A DNA stretch of 16,631 bases, taken from positions 1 through 16,631 of the forward strand of contig CALGEU010000073.1 in assembly GCA_937881285.1 (NCBI GenBank). Direction: 5' to 3'. The stretch's first letter is position 1; every line of letters starts with the position of its first letter. The translations under genes were made by a program, and so were the position numbers. The stretch comes from an uncultured Clostridia bacterium (GTDB lineage: Bacteria; Bacillota; Clostridia; Christensenellales; CAG-917). Below, in pieces: positions 1 to 7,291 of this stretch. The notes beneath the pieces were generated by a model, which ran no database searches, was not told where the DNA came from, and worked only from the letters and a program-made list of their open reading frames with translations.

Positions 1-207
1 TGCTTCGGCAACCTTTCTGGACAACACCGTCGGTGCGCCCGCCGTGACGGTGAAGAGCATAAGAAGCACCGACAGCGCAATTTGATACACGCCGACGGTT
101 TCCGCGCCGAGAGAGCGCGACATCCACATTTTGAATATAAACGAAGCAAGTCTCGTAGCAATCGAAAAGCCTGTTACTACGAGAAAAGAATGAGCCGTGT
201 TTTTCAT
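1..207 (-). CDS. SpoVB/MurJ-like oligosaccharide flippase, N-terminal part (runs off the window)
   Basis: The minus strand from 207 down to the window edge is open for 69 codons and begins MKNTAHSFLVVTGFSIATR. Residues 7-24 and about 40-58 look like the first two membrane helices. The pattern 'RLASFIFKMWMSRSLGAETVGVYQIA' (seen in two overlapping parts) is typical of the polysaccharide biosynthesis/SpoVB branch of the MOP flippases, which move lipid-linked sugars across the cytoplasmic membrane. No in-frame ATG lies upstream before a stop, so 207 is the likely start, although no good ribosome site is visible. The gene follows the giant lipoprotein gene on the same strand but is separated from it by a strong terminator at 404-435, so it is probably transcribed independently. 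Only the N-terminus is available. Distinguishing SpoVB, MurJ and a capsule flippase is not possible here. Confidence 0.72.
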   Translation of the reverse strand, partial: MKNTAHSFLVVTGFSIATRLASFIFKMWMSRSLGAETVGVYQIALSVLLMLFTVTAGAPTVLSRKVAEA

Positions 208-403
208 AGATAAAGGATATGAAACTCATTCTTTTATTATTAAAGAAAACTCGTATCGTAGAAATAAAAACGGGCGTGTAATGCGGTATATACGGATTGC
301 TCCTTGCGTTTTATTTATCGCAAAGTGCGTTCTTTCAGCCTTTTTCGATTTGATTTTGTTTTGCTTGTGCAGAGAAGCGTGCAAATCCTTTCGATTGAAA
401 TAA

Positions 404-435
404 AAAAAGCACTTGCGGTGAAGCAAGTGCTTTTT
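404..435 (-). terminator. Rho-independent terminator of the giant lipoprotein gene
   Basis: GCACTTGC (409-416) pairs with GCAAGTGC (423-430) around the 6-nt loop 417-422, and the A-run 404-408 pairs with the T-run 431-435. Read on the minus strand, the stem lies 15 nt past the stop codon of the gene ending at 451 and is followed by a run of T (complement of 402-408). On the plus strand it also ends in five T, so it could act in both directions. Confidence 0.85.
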
Positions 436-450
436 GCTGACAATTAGATT

Positions 451-3400
451 TTATTCTTTATTGTCGTCGTATTTGTTGTGTTTTGCATCGAGAGAAGGAG
501 TTTCAACGACGGATGCCGCTTTCTTTTCTTTCTTCTTGCTGATGGGCTTTCTGACCTCGCGGACGATCCACACGATCACGACCACGATGATGAGAACGCC
601 GAGAACGATTGTCGGAATCATCCACCAGAGTGCTTCGGTGTTGAACGTGCTGTCCGGAGTGTCGGTGTTGCCGTCGTCCTTGTTGTCGTCGCCGCTGCCC
701 TTGGTTTCGTTGGAGACTTTGCGGGTCTTTACGTTGTCAACGGTTGCTTCTTGTTCTTTTGCGGCGTTGAAGGTTTCTTCGTCGACCTTGGTGATGGTCA
801 CGTCGTCGAACATAGCGTAGCCGCTTGTGAGACCGGTTACGATAGTTTCGCCGTCAATTTCGTTTGCAATGTATTTGCCGAGAGAAAGTTTGACGGTTGC
901 GCTCGTCACGTCGTCGTCCAAAGTCTGAACGTAGAACTTGTATTCCTTCCAGGTTTCGCTTGCGATTGCTTCGAAGATGAAAGGCTTGTCGGTTTCGTTT
1001 GCGGAGCCGAGATACATTTCAACGTAGACGCCTTCTTTCTCGCCGTCGGAGAGTGCGTAGGATCTCACCCAAAGGCTGATCTCATAGAAACTGCTTTCTT
1101 TGAGAGTGAATGAAGAACTGGCGTAGGTGTATGCGCTCTTGTCGGTGTTGTTGATGATGAGCATCTGATTGCCGCTGTGCGCCTGACCGTTGATTTGACC
1201 GATAGGCATCCAGTTCTTGGCCTTGAGTTCGATTGCTTTTGCTTCTTTGAGAGCGGTGAGAATGTCGTCGTCGCTCATTCCGTCGTACTTGCTGTCTTTC
1301 TTTGCTTCGGCAAGTTCTTCGTCGGTGATTGTGATGTCGTCCACTTTGTAGTCAGCACCGAGAATGTCAACGTAGTCGCCTTCGACGCCGTCGATGGTCT
1401 TGGTGTCAAGGAAGTGTTCGTCTGCATAGATGACGCCCGACTTGGTGTTGGAAGAACTTTGGTTCGTGCCGACTGCACCCGACCAACCGCTCGGAGAAGT
1501 GAGTTTGCTTCTCGATTCGATGGTGGAAGAGAGAGAGTCGAAACTGTCGGTAAGGAAGGAGAGAACCTTGTTGGTTTCGTCTGCGATTGCCTTGTTGAAG
1601 TCCGCTTCTTCGATTGTCTTGTAAACGACGTTGTCGAAGAACACTGCGCCTGCGGACTTCGCATTTTCCGCTTGTTCTTCTTCGGTTGCGCCCGCAACGT
1701 CAACGTAGTCGGTGTTTTGACCGAGCCACAAGTTGAGTTTTACGGAGACGCTGGATTGACCCGTTCTGATGAAGAAGGTGTATTTCGTCCAGCCGCTGCC
1801 CGTGTTCTCGATTGTGAAGGTGTTGTCACCGCTCGAGAGAGAAGACTCGCCCGTGAGATAAACGGTTGCTTTGGTGTTGCCCACCGTTCTGACGTAGACG
1901 GAGAGTGAATAGTAGGAGTTGGAAGAGAGCGTCACGCTTGCAGAAGAGAAGCCTGCCGCATACTTCGTCGTGCCGTCGGTTGAACCGATTGCAAGGATTT
2001 GAGCCTTTTCACCGGGGAGAGAACCGAGATCTGTCGTCGGATCGGTGATAGAGCCGTAGAAGGAATCGAACACGCTCGGGTCGATATTCGGGAACACTGC
2101 ACTCGTCTGATTGCTGTGGGAGAACGTCTTGTTGTCCGTCGTGTTGAGTGCGATGACGCCTGCTGCAAGTTTGCTGTCGTCGGTGTTCGGGTTGAGTTTG
2201 TTGTCGTTGAATGTCCAATCGGTGGGAGCAGCCGCTCTCGATTGTTCGTTCAAAGCAACGTTTTCTTCGATGTTTTCGTCGTCACGGTTGTATTCGTCGA
2301 AGCCGCCGTTCTTGAAAGTGTAAGAATCGGTGGAAGTAAGGTCGACGGATTTCACGTACGTGCCGGTGGAAGTGCCTTCGAAGACGGAGTTTGCAATGGT
2401 CGAGCCGTTGATGTTTGCAACGAACATAGAACCTTTTGCAAGGGTGGAAGCCGCCCAGCGGTTGCCCGTGCCGAGCGTGAACTTGAGTGCGACGTTGACG
2501 TCTTCGTCTTTGCCGCGAATCACGAGAGTGAGTTCGCACCAGTCGTTTTGATATTCGTCGTAGTCTTCCGTATTGACTTTGGAGTAGGTTGCAAGAACCG
2601 CGTCTTCGTCGTCTTTGTTGAGAAGATATACGTATGCGCCGCTCGTGGATTTGACGTCAACCGTCTTGACCCACACGGAGATACGATACGCCGTGTCTTT
2701 CTTCACGGTGAAGGGTTTGGATTCGATTTCGTAATAACTGTCGCTCTTCGCGTTGATTTGGTAAGCGACTTTTTCCTGAATGTCGTAGGGGAGTTTCGGA
2801 TAAGTGCCGAGACCGTTGAAGGACGCTTCGTCTTGGATGTTGACAACGCCTTCCGCAACGATGTTCTTCACGATTGCGTTGCTCGTATCGCTCGTGTCGT
2901 ATCCGCTCGTCCAACCGCTCGGAACGCCTGCGCCGATAGATTCTACGTCAGCGTTGGAACTTTGGCTCGTCGTGTCGTTGAGAATATAACCCGAACCTTC
3001 GCCGAACATGTTGTCGGAAGTAAGGTCGATTGCGATTGCTTTGTAGGAATCGCCTTTTTCGGAGACGTCGAGAGTTTGCTTGCCGTCTTTGTAGATTTCG
3101 CTGTTTGCGCTCGGAAGTTCGTCAATTTCGTTGAGTTGCAACTCGTCGATGAACACCCAGCCGTTGGAGAACGTTCCGTCAGCGGTGTAGGTGGTCTGCT
3201 TGGAGTTGTTGGTGAAACTGTGATATGCCTTTGCGGTGTTGCTATTGGTGCCTTCCGTGCCGAGCCATATAGTCATATTGTAACTATAGTTTCTGAATTG
3301 ATTGCCCTTGATATAGAAGGTGTAAGTCGTCCAACCGTTCGTGGTTGCGCCGTCAACCGTACCTGTGGTGTAGCCGTTGTCGTTGGGGTCGATAGCGGTG

Positions 3401-4788
3401 CTGCCGATGAGAACGTCGCTGCTCTTTGCGGAAGAAATGCCTTTGATGACGATGTCTTCGCCGTCACTGCCCGAAAGAATGAGAGACACGCCTGCGCCGT
3501 GCACTGCGTAGGTGTAAAGGTCAATGGAGAGCGCATAGGTCTTGTTCTTCTCGATGGTTATGGTGCGTGCGGATTTGATGCCTTGCGCGGTCATAAGTTG
3601 TTGAGAGAGCATATAGACGTTGCTGCCCACTCTGCCGGAGTAGTCTGCAATGTTGATGTTTTGCAAATCTTCTGCGGGGACGTATTTCTCTTTCGGAGAA
3701 TCCGCGCCTGCCTGAGTGTAGAACGTGCTGGAAAGTTTGGAGTAGATATCGGCCCAGTTTGCGGTGTTCACGATTGCGTTCCAACCGAGAGAAGTCGGGG
3801 CTTTGTCGCTTTGACCGCTGTTGCCGTTGACCAAAGACCAGTTGTTGGGAGTGCTGGAAGAAGACGTCGAAGTCGTGCCGAAATCGAAACGTCCGTTGGG
3901 GACTTTGAGAGTGGTGGTCGCAACGAATTTGTCGCCTGCGAGTTCTTTTGCCACTGCGTCGTCGTATGCAACTTTGCCTTCGATTGCTTCGGTGGTGTCG
4001 TCGTCTTCGATTTTTTCGAGAGAGAGATTGTCAAACACTGCGTAACCCGTGGTGAGACCGGTTTGGAAATACGTGTTGTATTTGCCAAGACCAAGCATCA
4101 CGGTAAGGCTCGTTGCGCTCACGGGAGAAGACTCGACGATGATTTCGTAAGTTTTCCATTCGCCGTTGGTGTCGATGCCTGCAAATTCTGCGTAAGTGTT
4201 TGAAGAAAGATAGATGCGTGCGCCGCGATCTGCTTCGTTCGCTCCGCCGATCTTGTAGGTGAGCACGTCCACTTTGAGTCTGTAATAAGAGCCTTTCGCG
4301 AGAGTGAAGGAAGTGGAAGTGTAGCCGTATGCCGTCGGACCGTGAACTTTCTTGCCGTCGGAGTTGGTGGATTCTTCGGGCATGTAGATCATGAGCGCGT
4401 TTTTAATCGCGTCTTCGTCGCCGTATCTGCCGCCTGCCACGAGTTTGTTGTAGAGCGAATCGTCAGAGTCGTCCCACTTGCTCTTGTTGGCGTCGTAGAT
4501 GGCTTTGGAAAGAGAAATGACGCCTGCGGTCACGTCGTCTTTGTAACTGCCCGACGAGTACATCTTGCCGCCCGTCCAACTCGTGATTGTGCGGGGGTAA
4601 TCCGTAGCCTTCGTGTCGATAACCTTGAAGTCGCCGTTTTTGATGAGCAGACCTTCGGTTTCGGTAATCGTCGTGTTGTTGTTATCGTCCGACGGAGTGT
4701 CGTTGTTGCACGCAACGAACAATGCCGAAGAAAGAGCGATAATCGCAACAAGCATGAGTGATAAAATTACGATTTTCTTCTTGTTCAT
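451..4788 (-). CDS. Giant exported lipoprotein-like protein with about five galactose-binding-like (CBM-type) modules and a C-terminal membrane anchor
   Basis: A 1445-residue protein of unknown function. Residues 1-27 form a lipoprotein-like signal: lysines at 3-5, a hydrophobic core, then FVAC with Cys27 as the possible lipidation site. The body has about five similar modules (roughly 45-261, 295-556, 590-812, 822-1057, 1078-1335). Several open with an NGxF strand (NGDF, NGRF, NGGF) followed by a W. All contain a central strand like 'SYYRLKVDV / TYALSIDLYT / AYRISVWVKT / YYSLSVYVRT / FYEISLWVRS', then a W-x-x-Y-x-F/I strand and a late 'FDN/FDD' strand. This is the layout of beta-sandwich carbohydrate-binding modules (CBM4/9-like, galactose-binding fold). 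No catalytic domain is visible. Residues about 1387-1409 are a transmembrane helix, followed by a Lys-rich 35-residue tail. The start ATG has only a weak ribosome site (AGG about 9 nt upstream). Sugar or polymer binding at the cell surface is inferred, not shown. Confidence 0.85.
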   Translation of the reverse strand: MNKKKIVILSLMLVAIIALSSALFVACNNDTPSDDNNNTTITETEGLLIKNGDFKVIDTKATDYPRTITSWTGGKMYSSGSYKDDVTAGVISLSKAIYDANKSKWDDSDDSLYNKLVAGGRYGDEDAIKNALMIYMPEESTNSDGKKVHGPTAYGYTSTSFTLAKGSYYRLKVDVLTYKIGGANEADRGARIYLSSNTYAEFAGIDTNGEWKTYEIIVESSPVSATSLTVMLGLGKYNTYFQTGLTTGYAVFDNLSLEKIEDDDTTEAIEGKVAYDDAVAKELAGDKFVATTTLKVPNGRFDFGTTSTSSSSTPNNWSLVNGNSGQSDKAPTSLGWNAIVNTANWADIYSKLSSTFYTQAGADSPKEKYVPAEDLQNINIADYSGRVGSNVYMLSQQLMTAQGIKSARTITIEKNKTYALSIDLYTYAVHGAGVSLILSGSDGEDIVIKGISSAKSSDVLIGSTAIDPNDNGYTTGTVDGATTNGWTTYTFYIKGNQFRNYSYNMTIWLGTEGTNSNTAKAYHSFTNNSKQTTYTADGTFSNGWVFIDELQLNEIDELPSANSEIYKDGKQTLDVSEKGDSYKAIAIDLTSDNMFGEGSGYILNDTTSQSSNADVESIGAGVPSGWTSGYDTSDTSNAIVKNIVAEGVVNIQDEASFNGLGTYPKLPYDIQEKVAYQINAKSDSYYEIESKPFTVKKDTAYRISVWVKTVDVKSTSGAYVYLLNKDDEDAVLATYSKVNTEDYDEYQNDWCELTLVIRGKDEDVNVALKFTLGTGNRWAASTLAKGSMFVANINGSTIANSVFEGTSTGTYVKSVDLTSTDSYTFKNGGFDEYNRDDENIEENVALNEQSRAAAPTDWTFNDNKLNPNTDDSKLAAGVIALNTTDNKTFSHSNQTSAVFPNIDPSVFDSFYGSITDPTTDLGSLPGEKAQILAIGSTDGTTKYAAGFSSASVTLSSNSYYSLSVYVRTVGNTKATVYLTGESSLSSGDNTFTIENTGSGWTKYTFFIRTGQSSVSVKLNLWLGQNTDYVDVAGATEEEQAENAKSAGAVFFDNVVYKTIEEADFNKAIADETNKVLSFLTDSFDSLSSTIESRSKLTSPSGWSGAVGTNQSSSNTKSGVIYADEHFLDTKTIDGVEGDYVDILGADYKVDDITITDEELAEAKKDSKYDGMSDDDILTALKEAKAIELKAKNWMPIGQINGQAHSGNQMLIINNTDKSAYTYASSSFTLKESSFYEISLWVRSYALSDGEKEGVYVEMYLGSANETDKPFIFEAIASETWKEYKFYVQTLDDDVTSATVKLSLGKYIANEIDGETIVTGLTSGYAMFDDVTITKVDEETFNAAKEQEATVDNVKTRKVSNETKGSGDDNKDDGNTDTPDSTFNTEALWWMIPTIVLGVLIIVVVIVWIVREVRKPISKKKEKKAASVVETPSLDAKHNKYDDNKE

Positions 4789-4850
4789 ACCAAACCTATA
4801 AAAGATTTATTTTGCTCGGGCTTGCGCCCTTTGTTGTTTTAGTCATACCC

Positions 4851-4892
4851 GTATAAACCTGCGCGCGTATGCATATCACGCGCAATTTATAC
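4851..4892. other. Imperfect inverted repeat in the leader of the giant lipoprotein gene
   Basis: GTATAAA (4851-4857) pairs with TTTATAC (4886-4892), and inside it GCGCGT (4863-4868) pairs with ACGCGC (4878-4883) around a 9-nt loop. The unpaired internal stretches are 5 nt and 2 nt. If the promoter at 4907-4935 is real, this sits just after its transcription start and would fold in the 5' leader of the lipoprotein mRNA. It could equally be a DNA operator between the divergent genes. A second small stem with a GCAA loop (GGGC/GCCC) lies at 4818-4829. Confidence 0.45.
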
Positions 4893-4906
4893 TAATATGC
4901 TTTTCC

Positions 4907-4935
4907 ATATTAATACAAAAACATTATTTTTGCAA
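4907..4935 (-). promoter_or_regulatory. Candidate sigma-A-type promoter for the giant lipoprotein gene
   Basis: On the minus strand TTGCAA (4930-4935) is followed after exactly 17 nt by TAATAT (4907-4912). This would give a leader of about 110 nt before the ATG at 4788. The -10 matches the consensus at only four of six positions, so this is a prediction from spacing and composition. Confidence 0.4.
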
Positions 4936-4961
4936 TCGAAATTCATACTTTCACGCAAATT

Positions 4962-4973
4962 AATAAAACTATA
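4962..4973 (+). repeat. 12-nt AATAAAACTATA element, copy 1 (upstream of TSUP half 1)
   Basis: AATAAAACTATA lies immediately before the ATG at 4977 and runs into a perfect TATAAT at 4970-4975. The same 12 bases recur at 5429-5440, ahead of the second TSUP gene. It could be a shared -10 region, but TATAAT this close to the ATG would place the transcription start inside the gene. Confidence 0.4.
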
Positions 4974-4976
4974 ATC

Positions 4977-5396
4977 ATGCAAACGAAAATCATAGAAGCG
5001 CAAAACCTTTTCAAGTTTGACGACGCAAGCAAAAAGACGAGCGGAAAAAAGAAAATCGCAATGGTGTTGGCAGGTCTGTTTATCGGGGCAGTCAACGGGC
5101 TTTTCGGAGCAGGCGGCGGAATGCTCGCGGTGCCCTGTCTGACGTATATCGGCGGTCTTGACGAAAAGAGCGCGCACGCAACCGCAATAGCGCTTATTTT
5201 GCCGCTTTGCCTTGTAAGTTCCGTGGCGTACGGCGTAGGTGCGACGTTTGAAAACGGTGTTGTTTTACCCACCGTTTTAGGCGTCACGATAGGCGGCGTT
5301 ATAGGTGCGTGTCTTCTCAAAAAACTGTCGTCCGACGTCGTGTCTTTCGTCTTTTACGCGTTGATGTTGTTTGCAGGTCTCAAAATGATGTTTTGA
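4977..5396 (+). CDS. Half-size TauE/SafE (TSUP) family transporter, first of a pair
   Basis: 139 residues. After a Lys-rich cytoplasmic start (1-27) come four hydrophobic segments at about 28-58, 67-88, 96-113 and 121-139. The first holds the TSUP repeat signature NGLFGAGGGMLAVP (40-53). Full TauE/SafE proteins, which move sulfite, sulfoacetate or other small organic anions, are about 250 residues with this four-helix unit duplicated. Here each half is a separate gene, with the partner starting 67 nt later. The two products presumably assemble together; the substrate cannot be told. The start is uncertain because no Shine-Dalgarno sequence precedes 4977. The next in-frame ATG, at 5061, would leave just the membrane part, but codon style argues that 4977-5060 is coding. 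Confidence 0.82.
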   Translation: MQTKIIEAQNLFKFDDASKKTSGKKKIAMVLAGLFIGAVNGLFGAGGGMLAVPCLTYIGGLDEKSAHATAIALILPLCLVSSVAYGVGATFENGVVLPTVLGVTIGGVIGACLLKKLSSDVVSFVFYALMLFAGLKMMF

Positions 5397-5428
5397 CAAA
5401 ATCGGCATTTTATATACACAAAAGCAAC

Positions 5429-5440
5429 AATAAAACTATA
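5429..5440 (+). repeat. 12-nt AATAAAACTATA element, copy 2 (upstream of TSUP half 2)
   Basis: Identical to 4962-4973 and placed 23 nt before the ATG at 5464, in the 67-nt gap between the two half-transporter genes. Continuation differs (GATTTT here, ATCATG in copy 1). It may be a duplicated promoter piece or a chance AT-rich match. Confidence 0.35.
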
Positions 5441-5463
5441 GATTTTGCGCAAATAGGTGAAAA

Positions 5464-5832
5464 ATGAAATTTTTGTATCTTATGCTCGCAGGCGTTGCGG
5501 GCGGTATTCTTGCAGGTATGGGAATGGGCGGCGGAACGCTGACTTTGCCCCTTCTCGTTCTGTGTCTTAACGTCGGACAAATCACGGCGCAGTTTGCAAA
5601 TCTCGTTGCTTTTTTGCCGTCGGGTGCGGCGTCTTTGCTGTTGCACGCAAAGAACGGTCTGGTGAAGAAAAACAACCTGCTTTTCTTCCTTATCCCTGCG
5701 ATTGCAACTTGCGTCGGCTGCTCGTTTTTTGCTATCGAGACGAGCGGTGAATTGCTTAAAAAACTGTTCGGGGGATTTCTCGTCGCACTCGCTTTGTTTT
5801 CTTTCATAGGCAAAACGGTAAAAAAATATTGA
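5464..5832 (+). CDS. Half-size TauE/SafE (TSUP) family transporter, second of a pair
   Basis: 122 residues with four hydrophobic segments at about 3-35, 41-61, 71-91 and 99-117. The opening helix carries the second-repeat version of the TSUP motif, AGMGMGGGTLTLPL (17-30), matching GLFGAGGGMLAVP of the upstream gene. A clear ribosome site, AGGTG, lies 5 nt before the ATG. It matches the C-terminal half of ordinary TauE/SafE proteins, so with the preceding gene it makes one full-length transporter equivalent. Neither half shows frameshift remnants, and each has its own start and stop, so this looks like a genuine two-gene arrangement and not a broken gene. An anion exporter role is known for the family; the substrate here is unknown. 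Confidence 0.82.
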   Translation: MKFLYLMLAGVAGGILAGMGMGGGTLTLPLLVLCLNVGQITAQFANLVAFLPSGAASLLLHAKNGLVKKNNLLFFLIPAIATCVGCSFFAIETSGELLKKLFGGFLVALALFSFIGKTVKKY

Positions 5833-5923
5833 CATAGGAAACGCCCTTATCGATATGGACAAAATTCCTTTTAATGTTGCTTAAAACAGGCTGAAATTTC
5901 CGCAAATTTTCAAAAATCGGGTA

Positions 5924-5952
5924 TTTACATTGCGGGTTTATTATTGTATAAT
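5924..5952 (+). promoter_or_regulatory. Promoter of the rnf operon
   Basis: TTTACA (5924-5929), a 17-nt spacer and a perfect TATAAT (5947-5952) form a strong sigma-A-type promoter. Transcription would begin about 27 nt before the rnfC ATG at 5986. The 90 nt upstream (5833-5923) are AT-rich, with no gene and no convincing terminator after the TSUP pair. Confidence 0.75.
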
Positions 5953-5985
5953 TACATTATAATTTTAGTTTCAAGGAAGAATAAG

Positions 5986-7290
5986 ATGACATTTCCTTTA
6001 AGAACTTTCCGCAGGGGCATACATCCGCCTGCCAACAAGTTCACCAAAGACGCGCCTTTGCAGGAATTTCCGACACCGGACACGGTGTTTATTTCCTTGT
6101 CTCAACATATCGGCGCGCCAGCAACTCCGACGGTCGCCGTCGGAGACCACGTCGACGTAGGTCAGGTCATAGCGTCGGCAAGCGGTTTCGTGTCGGCAAA
6201 CGTAATCTCGTCGGTGTCGGGCACGGTCAAAGCGTTCTGCACTCTGCCGACGGCAAACGGCGGCGAAGCGACGCATATCGAGATTGAAAACGACCACCTT
6301 TTCACGGAGCAAAGACTCAGCGCGCTCAACGACCCGACGAAAGAAGAAATCATCGAGCGCATAAAGGCCGCAGGCATAGTAGGTATGGGCGGAGCGACTT
6401 TTCCGACTCACGTCAAACTTATGCCCAAAGACCCTATCGACACTCTCATCATCAACGGCGCGGAATGCGAGCCGTACATCACTTGCGACTATCGTCTGTT
6501 CATGGAAGAAGCGGTGCGCGTCATCGACGGTGTGAAACTTCTCATGAAAGCCCTTGACGTCAAGCACGCCTACATAGGCATCGAAGCCAACAAGTTGCCC
6601 GCAATCAAGAGACTTGCAAAACTCGTTCCGCCCGAAATAGACGTGATGAAACTCAAGACGAAGTATCCGCAAGGCGCGGAAAAACAACTGATTTTCGCAA
6701 TCACGCACAGAACCGTGCCGACGGGTGCGCTTCCTGCAAAAGTCGGTTGCGTCGTTTGCAACACGCACACTGCGTATTGCGTGGCAAAGGCTGTCAGAGA
6801 CGGTGAAACTTGTTATAAACGCGCAATGACGGTGTCGGGCGGCGGCGTTGAAATGCGCGGTAATTTCTGGGTGCGCAACGGCACGCCTTATCAGTTTATA
6901 TACGACACTTGCCGCGGCAACGTCATAGAAGACGTCACGAGAAAAGTCATAAGCGGCGGTCCGATGATGGGATTTGCACAGGCGGATCTCAACGTCGCAA
7001 CCACGAAAGGCTCGTCCTGTCTGCTTTTTTTGACGGACAAGGAATTCAACACTAGCCCAACGACGCCGTGTATAAGTTGCGGAAAGTGCATACTCAACTG
7101 CCCGATGTCTCTCGTTCCGAGAGAAATCGAAAGGGCGGAACAAAAAGAAGACTTCGAGACGACTTTCAAACTCGGAGTGCTCAACTGCATAGAGTGCGGA
7201 GCGTGTTCCTACTCGTGCCCGGCAAAACGTCCGCTCGTTCAGGCGATGCGTCTTGCAAAGAAAGAAATCAAGGCAAGGGGGATAAAGTGA
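5986..7290 (+). CDS. rnfC: Rnf complex subunit C (ferredoxin:NAD+ oxidoreductase, peripheral Fe-S/NAD-binding subunit)
   Basis: 434 residues. RnfC is the cytoplasmic subunit that carries electrons to NAD+ in the Rnf complex. Visible marks: the N-terminal RnfC signature FRRGIHPPANK, a NuoF-like nucleotide-binding segment GIVGMGGATFPTHVK (130-144), the conserved NGAECEPYITCDYR (157 on), and two ferredoxin clusters CxxCxxCxxxCP at Cys362/365/368/372 and Cys401/404/407/411. The frame is open from 5944, but the ATG at 5986 has the ribosome site AAGGAAG 7 nt upstream and matches the usual family N-terminus, so it is the chosen start. It is the first gene of the operon, just downstream of a strong promoter, and ends 1 nt before rnfD. 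The length is typical of Bacillota RnfC, without the long Ala-rich C-terminal extension of proteobacterial forms. Confidence 0.97.
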   Translation: MTFPLRTFRRGIHPPANKFTKDAPLQEFPTPDTVFISLSQHIGAPATPTVAVGDHVDVGQVIASASGFVSANVISSVSGTVKAFCTLPTANGGEATHIEIENDHLFTEQRLSALNDPTKEEIIERIKAAGIVGMGGATFPTHVKLMPKDPIDTLIINGAECEPYITCDYRLFMEEAVRVIDGVKLLMKALDVKHAYIGIEANKLPAIKRLAKLVPPEIDVMKLKTKYPQGAEKQLIFAITHRTVPTGALPAKVGCVVCNTHTAYCVAKAVRDGETCYKRAMTVSGGGVEMRGNFWVRNGTPYQFIYDTCRGNVIEDVTRKVISGGPMMGFAQADLNVATTKGSSCLLFLTDKEFNTSPTTPCISCGKCILNCPMSLVPREIERAEQKEDFETTFKLGVLNCIECGACSYSCPAKRPLVQAMRLAKKEIKARGIK

Positions 7291-7291
7291 T

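Noticed and set aside
197..426. Short open frames on both strands between the flippase and lipoprotein genes
   Set aside because: They overlap each other, one begins inside the terminator stem, and neither has a ribosome site or protein-like composition. I see no gene or clear promoter in 208-403.
1999..4203. Plus-strand 734-codon open frame antisense to the giant lipoprotein gene
   Set aside because: Its composition (rich in Val, Phe, Cys, Arg, no domain pattern) and exact codon register with the sense gene mark it as a by-product of codon bias. The sense gene has signal peptide, repeats and anchor.
5829..5860. TTGACA overlapping the stop of the second TSUP gene as an extra rnf promoter
   Set aside because: At 17-nt spacing the -10 position reads GATATG, a poor match; the TTTACA/TATAAT promoter at 5924-5952 is far better.
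5892..5911. AT-rich stem GAAATTT / AAATTTTC as terminator of the TSUP pair
   Set aside because: Weak AT-only stem with no T-run after it.
5944..5985. Upstream ATG at 5944 as the rnfC start
   Set aside because: It overlaps the -10 box, has no ribosome site, and the extra 14 residues are not part of the family; ATG at 5986 has AAGGAAG upstream.
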